64,000 nucleotides of DNA from Fimousia sp036311565 (lineage in GTDB: Bacteria > Bacillota > Clostridia > Lachnospirales > Lachnospiraceae): the NCBI GenBank assembly GCA_036311565.1, contig JAXJPR010000002.1, positions 1 through 64,000 on the forward strand. The letters are read 5' to 3'. A program made the position numbers and the translations under genes. Of this stretch, positions 60,169-64,000 are shown piece after piece. How positions within the stretch are numbered: position 1 is the stretch's first letter; the number at the start of each line of letters is the position of its first letter. The notes under the pieces are model-generated. The model searched no databases. It was not told the origin of the DNA and was given only the letters and a program-made list of their open reading frames with translations.

Positions 60169-60759
60169 ATGAAAGATTTCATGGGAACCGAAATTTTTAT
60201 GTTTACCATTAAAAATTGGAAGTTTTAATGCGTAAATCACTCCACCAATGGTATAAATCACTCCTCCTAATGCCAACCAGATAAAGGCAAAACGGGAAAG
60301 AGAATGAATGATTGGTGAAATTGCTAAAATACAAGTCCATCCCATAGCAATGTACATGACGGAAGAAATCCATTTTGGACAGTAGACCCAAAATAATTTA
60401 AAACAGATTCCTAAAAGAGCAATACCCCAAACCAAAGCTAAAAGGCCATAACCTACAAAACCTTTTAATGCGATGGTGCACACAGGTGTATAGGAACCAG
60501 CAATTAAGATGAAAATCATGCAATGATCTAATTTTTTTAATCGACGGTTTACTTTTTCTGTACTATCAATGGAATGATACAGGGTACTGGCTGAATATAA
60601 TAAAAACATACTGATAACAAAAATTGCCAGTGATACGGTTTTTATATAGTCGCCCGTCATAATAGAAAGTATGATCATTGGCATTGCAACGATAAGAGAA
60701 AGTATCGCACCAATCATATGGGTAATGGCACTTCCAGGGTCTTTTAATTTTAATTTCAT
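60112..60759 (-). CDS. Hemolysin III / PAQR family membrane protein (YqfA-like)
   Basis: A 215-residue membrane protein with seven helices. The family His/Ser/Asp pattern is present: SASTLYHSI in the first part, KLDHCMIFILIAGSYTP in the middle, and GSHEIFHLFVMAGSACHF near the C-terminus. These likely form a metal site. The 'hemolysin' label is historic; a role in lipid or membrane homeostasis is more likely. GGAGGT lies 6 nt before the ATG on the minus strand. It is convergent with, and overlaps, the GIY-YIG gene. Confidence 0.88.
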   Translation of the reverse strand: MKLKLKDPGSAITHMIGAILSLIVAMPMIILSIMTGDYIKTVSLAIFVISMFLLYSASTLYHSIDSTEKVNRRLKKLDHCMIFILIAGSYTPVCTIALKGFVGYGLLALVWGIALLGICFKLFWVYCPKWISSVMYIAMGWTCILAISPIIHSLSRFAFIWLALGGVIYTIGGVIYALKLPIFNGKHKNFGSHEIFHLFVMAGSACHFVVMYSFL

Positions 60760-60919
60760 AAGAATACCTCCTAAAGTAGTTTGTATTAAGTTTTCATGTA
60801 GTTTTTAAAACTATGTTATGTTATATTTATGCTACTACTGGAATTTAAAGTTGTCAAGGGAAAGATGAAAAGTTTCTTCGATAAAATAGTGCAAGGATAT
60901 AGAATAGAAAGGAACAGAT

Positions 60920-62512
60920 ATGGATACAATAAAATTTGATGATCTAGAATTAAAACCACAGATTTTGCGTGGAATTAAAGAAATGGGATTTGAGGCAGCA
61001 TCACCGATTCAGGCAAAAGCCATTCCGGTTGCTTTATCCGGACAGGATTTAGTCGGACAGGCGCAGACAGGGACAGGAAAGACCGCTGCATTTGGAATTC
61101 CAATTTTACAGAAAGTAGATCCTTCTATTAAAAAGGTGCAGGCATTGATTCTTTGTCCAACCAGAGAATTAGCTATTCAGGTGGCAGATGAAATTCGTAA
61201 ATTGGCAAAATATATGCATGGAGTAAAAGTACTCCCGATTTATGGTGGACAGGACATTACAAAACAGATTCGTTCATTAAAAACAGGGGTCAATATTGTA
61301 ATTGGGACTCCAGGACGTGTTATGGACCATATGAGAAGAAGAACATTAAAACTGGATCATTTGACAATGATAACATTAGATGAAGCAGATGAAATGTTAA
61401 ATATGGGATTCCGCGAAGATATTGAGACGATTTTAGATAAAGTGCCAGAAGATAGACAGACCATGTTATTTTCTGCCACAATGCCAAAAGCAATTATGGA
61501 TATCACCCGTAACTACCAAAAAAATGCTAAGGTGGTCAAAGTGGTGAAAAAGGAACTGACCGTTCCCAATATTGAACAGTATTATTATGAAGTGCGTCCG
61601 AAAAATAAAAAAGAAATATTATCAAGACTGTTAGATATTCATGATCCAAAACTTGCAGTAGTATTTTGTAATACGAAACGTATGGTAGATGAAGTTGTGG
61701 AAGATTTAAAAGGACGTGGATATTTTGCAGAAGGACTGCATGGGGATATGAAACAATCCCAGAGAGACCGTGTTATGAATAGTTTCCGAAATGGAAAAAC
61801 GGATATTCTGGTAGCAACAGATGTGGCTGCAAGAGGGATTGATGTAGATGACGTAGATGTCGTATTTAATTATGATCTTCCTCAGGATGATGAATATTAT
61901 GTGCACCGCATTGGGCGTACCGGTCGTGCAGGAAGAGTAGGAAAAGCGTTTACTTTTGTAGTGGGAAGAGAAGTATATAAGTTAAAAGATATCAAACGAT
62001 ATGCAAAAACAAAGATTAAAGCACGCCCAATTCCGTCACTCAATGATGTTATGGAAACAAAAGCAGAAAAAATCTTTGAACATGTGGATCATCTAATCGA
62101 GGAAGAAGATTTAAGACGTTATGTAGATATGGTAGAAAATCTTGTAAATGAAAAAGATTATACTTCTCTTGATGTAGCAGCAGCCTTTTTAAAACAGATG
62201 CTTGGCGATAATCAGACATCAGAAGAAAAACAGTATGAGCGATTTACAGATACCGGAGCCGGCGAAAGTGGAATGGCAAGATTGTTTATCAATATTGGAA
62301 AGAAACAAAATGTGCGCCCAGGTGATATTTTAGGAGCTATCGCTGGTGAAACTGGAATTCCAGGAAGCTTGGTAGGAGCAATTGATATGTACGACAAATA
62401 TACATTTGTAGAAGTACCAACAGAAGTTGCTGCAGATGTATTAGATGCTATGTCAAAGGGGAAAATTAAAGGGAAAACAATTAATATTGAACCAGCAAAT
62501 GCAAAAAGATAG
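60920..62512 (+). CDS. DEAD-box RNA helicase with C-terminal DbpA-like RNA-binding domain
   Basis: A 530-residue helicase: Q motif region (ASPIQAKAIP), Walker A AQTGTGKTAAFG, PTRELAIQ, GTPGRVMD, LDEADEMLNMGF, FSATMP, then the second RecA domain with TDVAARGIDV and HRIGRTGRAG. The C-terminal 75 residues (RLFINIGKKQNVRPGDI onward) are a DbpA-type RNA-binding domain. It fits the CshA/DeaD group acting in ribosome assembly, RNA decay and cold adaptation. GAAAGGAAC lies before the ATG. The gene is monocistronic before the perR promoter. Confidence 0.93.
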   Translation: MDTIKFDDLELKPQILRGIKEMGFEAASPIQAKAIPVALSGQDLVGQAQTGTGKTAAFGIPILQKVDPSIKKVQALILCPTRELAIQVADEIRKLAKYMHGVKVLPIYGGQDITKQIRSLKTGVNIVIGTPGRVMDHMRRRTLKLDHLTMITLDEADEMLNMGFREDIETILDKVPEDRQTMLFSATMPKAIMDITRNYQKNAKVVKVVKKELTVPNIEQYYYEVRPKNKKEILSRLLDIHDPKLAVVFCNTKRMVDEVVEDLKGRGYFAEGLHGDMKQSQRDRVMNSFRNGKTDILVATDVAARGIDVDDVDVVFNYDLPQDDEYYVHRIGRTGRAGRVGKAFTFVVGREVYKLKDIKRYAKTKIKARPIPSLNDVMETKAEKIFEHVDHLIEEEDLRRYVDMVENLVNEKDYTSLDVAAAFLKQMLGDNQTSEEKQYERFTDTGAGESGMARLFINIGKKQNVRPGDILGAIAGETGIPGSLVGAIDMYDKYTFVEVPTEVAADVLDAMSKGKIKGKTINIEPANAKR

Positions 62513-62514
62513 GA

Positions 62515-62543
62515 TTGACAGAGTTCCAGATTATCCTTATAAT
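62515..62543 (+). promoter_or_regulatory. Consensus promoter of perR
   Basis: TTGACA at 62515-62520, a 17-bp spacer, and TATAAT at 62538-62543, starting 3 bp after the helicase stop. Confidence 0.85.
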
Positions 62544-62546
62544 AAT

Positions 62547-62565
62547 AGTAACAGTTATTGTTATT
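62547..62565. promoter_or_regulatory. Probable PerR/Fur-family operator, site 1
   Basis: AGTAACAGTTATTGTTATT lies just downstream of the perR -10 box. The same 19-bp word with two changes lies upstream of rubrerythrin at 63012-63030. Its position suggests autorepression. Confidence 0.6.
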
Positions 62566-62588
62566 GGAAATAAGGAAGGAGCCCTGAT

Positions 62589-62996
62589 ATGAAGACAGGA
62601 CTAAAAAGAAGTAAACAAAGAGACGCAATTCTGGATTATCTAAAATCTACAAAAGAACATCCAACTGCAGATATGGTTTATTTAAATGTAAGAGAAGTAT
62701 TCCCTAATATAAGTTTAGGAACTGTTTACAGAAATTTAAACCTGTTAGCCGAGTGTGGTGATATAATAAAACTCAGTTGTGATGGGAAATCTGAACGCTT
62801 TGACGGTAATATAGAACCCCATTATCATATTATGTGTACGGAATGCGGAAATGTTATGGATCTTGATATGGAACCATTAAATCATATTAACATTTTAGCA
62901 GAAAGTGCATTTGAAGGAACGGTTCAGGATCATGTAATTTATTTTAAAGGCATTTGTAAAAAATGTTTAAAAGGTATTGACACAGTAGATAAGTAA
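62589..62996 (+). CDS. perR: Fur-family peroxide/metal regulator, PerR-like
   Basis: A 135-residue Fur-family repressor. The N-terminal winged helix contains HPTADMVYLNVREVFPNISLGTVYRNLNLL. The C-terminal part has HYHIMCTECG and CKKC, giving the structural zinc site with four Cys, and an Asp/His-rich regulatory site (DLDMEP). With rubrerythrin directly downstream and a shared operator, a PerR (peroxide-sensing) role is more likely than Fur or Zur. AAGGAAGGAG lies before the ATG. The rubrerythrin promoter starts inside its last codons. Confidence 0.87.
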   Translation: MKTGLKRSKQRDAILDYLKSTKEHPTADMVYLNVREVFPNISLGTVYRNLNLLAECGDIIKLSCDGKSERFDGNIEPHYHIMCTECGNVMDLDMEPLNHINILAESAFEGTVQDHVIYFKGICKKCLKGIDTVDK

Positions 62997-63005
62997 TGAT
63001 ATTAT
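62977..63005 (+). promoter_or_regulatory. Promoter of rubrerythrin, starting inside perR
   Basis: TTGACA at 62977-62982 lies in the last codons of perR; after a 17-bp spacer follows TATTAT at 63000-63005. Confidence 0.65.
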
Positions 63006-63011
63006 AATATC

Positions 63012-63030
63012 AGTAACAGTTACTATTATT
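63012..63030. promoter_or_regulatory. Probable PerR/Fur-family operator, site 2
   Basis: AGTAACAGTTACTATTATT, identical to site 1 at 62547-62565 in 17 of 19 positions and again just downstream of a -10 box. Confidence 0.6.
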
Positions 63031-63077
63031 AACTAAAGAAATTAAAAACTATGATTTATAAAAAAGGAGATTCTATT

Positions 63078-63620
63078 ATGAAAAAATTTGTATGTTCAGT
63101 ATGTGGTTATGTTTATGAAGGTGAAGCAGCTCCAGAACAGTGCCCAGTATGTAAAGTAGGCGCTGACAAATTTAACGAAGTAAGTGAAGACAAAGTTTGG
63201 GCTGCAGAGCATGTTGTAGGAGTAGCAAAAGGTGTTAGCGAAGATATCATCGCTGATTTAAGAGCGAACTTTGAAGGAGAATGTTCAGAAGTAGGTATGT
63301 ACCTTGCTATGTCTCGTGTAGCTCATAGAGAAGGATACCCAGAAATCGGTTTATACTGGGAAAAAGCTGCTTGGGAAGAAGCAGAACATGCTGCAAAATT
63401 TGCAGAATTATTAGGTGAAGTTGTAACAGATTCTACAAAGAAAAATCTTGAAATGAGAGTAGAAGCAGAATTTGGTGCTACAGCTGGTAAAGTAGATTTA
63501 GCAAAACGTGCAAAAGAAGCAAACTTAGATGCTATCCATGACACAGTTCATGAAATGGCCAGAGACGAAGCTAGACACGGAAAAGCACTTCAGGGATTAT
63601 TAGAAAGATACTTTGGCTAA
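63078..63620 (+). CDS. Reverse rubrerythrin (peroxide reductase)
   Basis: A 180-residue oxidative-stress enzyme. A rubredoxin domain comes first (CSVCGY and CPVCK, residues about 4-35) and the diiron ferritin-like domain second (EGECSEVGMYLAMSRVAHREGY, EEAEHAAKFAELLGE, DEARHGKALQGLLERYFG). This is the reverse of classical rubrerythrin and marks the revRbr type found in clostridia, an NADH-linked H2O2 and O2 scavenger. AAAAGGAG lies before ATG 63078; earlier in-frame codons lie before that site. The codons are strongly biased, as in a highly expressed gene. Confidence 0.93.
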   Translation: MKKFVCSVCGYVYEGEAAPEQCPVCKVGADKFNEVSEDKVWAAEHVVGVAKGVSEDIIADLRANFEGECSEVGMYLAMSRVAHREGYPEIGLYWEKAAWEEAEHAAKFAELLGEVVTDSTKKNLEMRVEAEFGATAGKVDLAKRAKEANLDAIHDTVHEMARDEARHGKALQGLLERYFG

Positions 63621-63623
63621 ACT

Positions 63624-63830
63624 ACAAGCCATGCAAGGATAAAAGCAAAAAAACTCCGGAAAGAATATGGATATTCTTTCCGGAGTTTTTTGTTTTTAGA
63701 TTTATAGGGCGTCAGCCCTGCATCGAGACGAAAGTCGAGATGGAGCATGGCTTGTTCAAAACTCAAATGGACATGTAAGTGGCGGCAGCCCTACATCGAG
63801 AGAAAGCAAGTCAGCAATGTTTTGCGTCCA
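63624..63830. repeat. GCCATGC/GCATGGC-bounded repeat, copy 2 with terminator and partial unit
   Basis: ACAAGCCATGC (63624-63634) and GCATGGCTTGT (63745-63755) form a perfect 11-bp inverted repeat around the rubrerythrin terminator. That terminator has a 14-bp stem (63653-63666 with 63673-63686) and a T-run. It is followed by GATTTATA-GGGCGTCAGCCC-TGCATCGAGACGAAAGTCGAGATGGA. A partial second unit (GGCGGCAGCCCTACATCGAGAGAAAG) lies at about 63781-63807. Its order of parts matches copy 1 at 24061-24250. Confidence 0.6.
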
Positions 63831-63853
63831 TTCTCCATTTACGTTCCTAAATA

Positions 63854-64000
63854 TTATCTTTTATATGCTTTTACATTAGACCATGGTCCGTAAATTTTAC
63901 TTCCATTTACAGTTTTGTAAGCTCTTATTTTATAGTAATAGGTTTTACCTTTTGTTGCACTTACCAGTTTATATGTACCTGTTGTTGTTTTGTAAGTAGA
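63854..64000 (-). CDS. C-terminal end of a fibronectin type III-like surface protein (partial)
   Basis: On the minus strand, the 48 codons ending at TAA (63854-63856) encode TGTYKLVSATKGKTYYYKIRAY followed later by YGPWSNVKAY, the last strands of a fibronectin type III-like domain of the kind repeated in clostridial surface proteins. Such domains usually act as spacers or in glycan binding in extracellular enzymes. The rest of the gene lies beyond the window. Confidence 0.7.
   Translation of the reverse strand, partial: STYKTTTGTYKLVSATKGKTYYYKIRAYKTVNGSKIYGPWSNVKAYKR

Noticed and set aside
1..64000. tRNA, rRNA, CRISPR arrays, prophage or intact insertion sequences
   Set aside because: None could be recognised by reading both strands; there are no cloverleaf ends, no repeat-spacer series and no transposase or integrase frames.

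Overview
The window is AT-rich chromosomal DNA of a strictly anaerobic, spore-forming Firmicute, most likely a gut Lachnospiraceae. The pointers are an [FeFe] hydrogenase, a reverse rubrerythrin with a PerR-like regulator, a glycyl radical enzyme with its activase, a SpoIID/SpoIIQ-type pair, T-box and TPP riboswitches, TTGACA/TATAAT promoters, AGGAGG ribosome binding sites, and a DUF5721-type protein that I associate with Lachnospiraceae. No rRNA, tRNA, CRISPR array, prophage or intact insertion sequence was seen.

Layout. 1-2.7 kb: end of a transporter, an FAD oxidoreductase, then a decayed strip with three gene remnants. 2.9-9.7 kb: a PTS operon (PRD regulator, EIIA, EIIC, EIIB of the ascorbate type, split transketolase, deoxyribose-phosphate aldolase). 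9.9-16.6 kb: a second DERA, a DeoR-type repressor, a glycyl radical enzyme, its activating enzyme and a Gfo/Idh/MocA oxidoreductase. 17.5-23 kb: a decayed AAA_4 gene, then a TPP-riboswitch operon thiM-thiE-thiD plus an ABC transporter whose binding-protein gene has lost its signal peptide. 23-34 kb: sulfur and thiol genes (cysK, Rrf2 regulator, YezD, two broken gamma-glutamylcysteine-ligase-type genes around an intact class II amidotransferase, an amino-acid ABC transporter, two PLP C-S lyase/transferase genes). 34-37.9 kb: two membrane proteins of unknown function, cdaA, cdaR and an HPr-like protein. 38-42.7 kb: a Wzm/Wzt-type exporter, an LCP protein, an HtrA protease and a DUF5721 protein. 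42.7-49.5 kb: CIRCE-controlled htpG, a DUF368 protein, and a two-gene [FeFe] hydrogenase unit with a NuoF/GltD-like fusion behind a probable Rex site. 49.7-64 kb: icd, an RluA synthase, T-box ileS, glgP, spoIID, a SpoIIQ-like gene, a GIY-YIG protein, a hemolysin III protein, a DEAD helicase, perR, rubrerythrin and the end of a surface protein.

How the genes may fit together. The most interesting proposal covers 2.9-16.6 kb. A PTS would deliver a polyol or sugar phosphate. The glycyl radical enzyme carries a dehydratase-type C-x-E active site, not the C-C of pyruvate formate-lyase. Radical 1,2-dehydration of ribitol- or D-arabinitol-5-phosphate would give 2-deoxyribose-5-phosphate, the substrate of the two DERA-type aldolases encoded here. 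Tandem ACAA repeats with exactly 20-bp phasing stand at both the second DERA and the glycyl radical enzyme promoters, with the DeoR gene between them. This is inference from gene content and chemistry and is untested. A second candidate is the gamma-glutamyl-thiol cluster at 25-28.4 kb, which appears to have been recently inactivated in this strain.

Sequence-level observations also include a perfect CIRCE that overlaps a stop codon and can act as a terminator, a perfect sigma-E-type promoter inside the glgP terminator palindrome, a shared PerR-family operator in front of perR and rubrerythrin, a Shine-Dalgarno-to-start hairpin at the second deoC, and a two-copy repeat family bounded by GCCATGC/GCATGGC.
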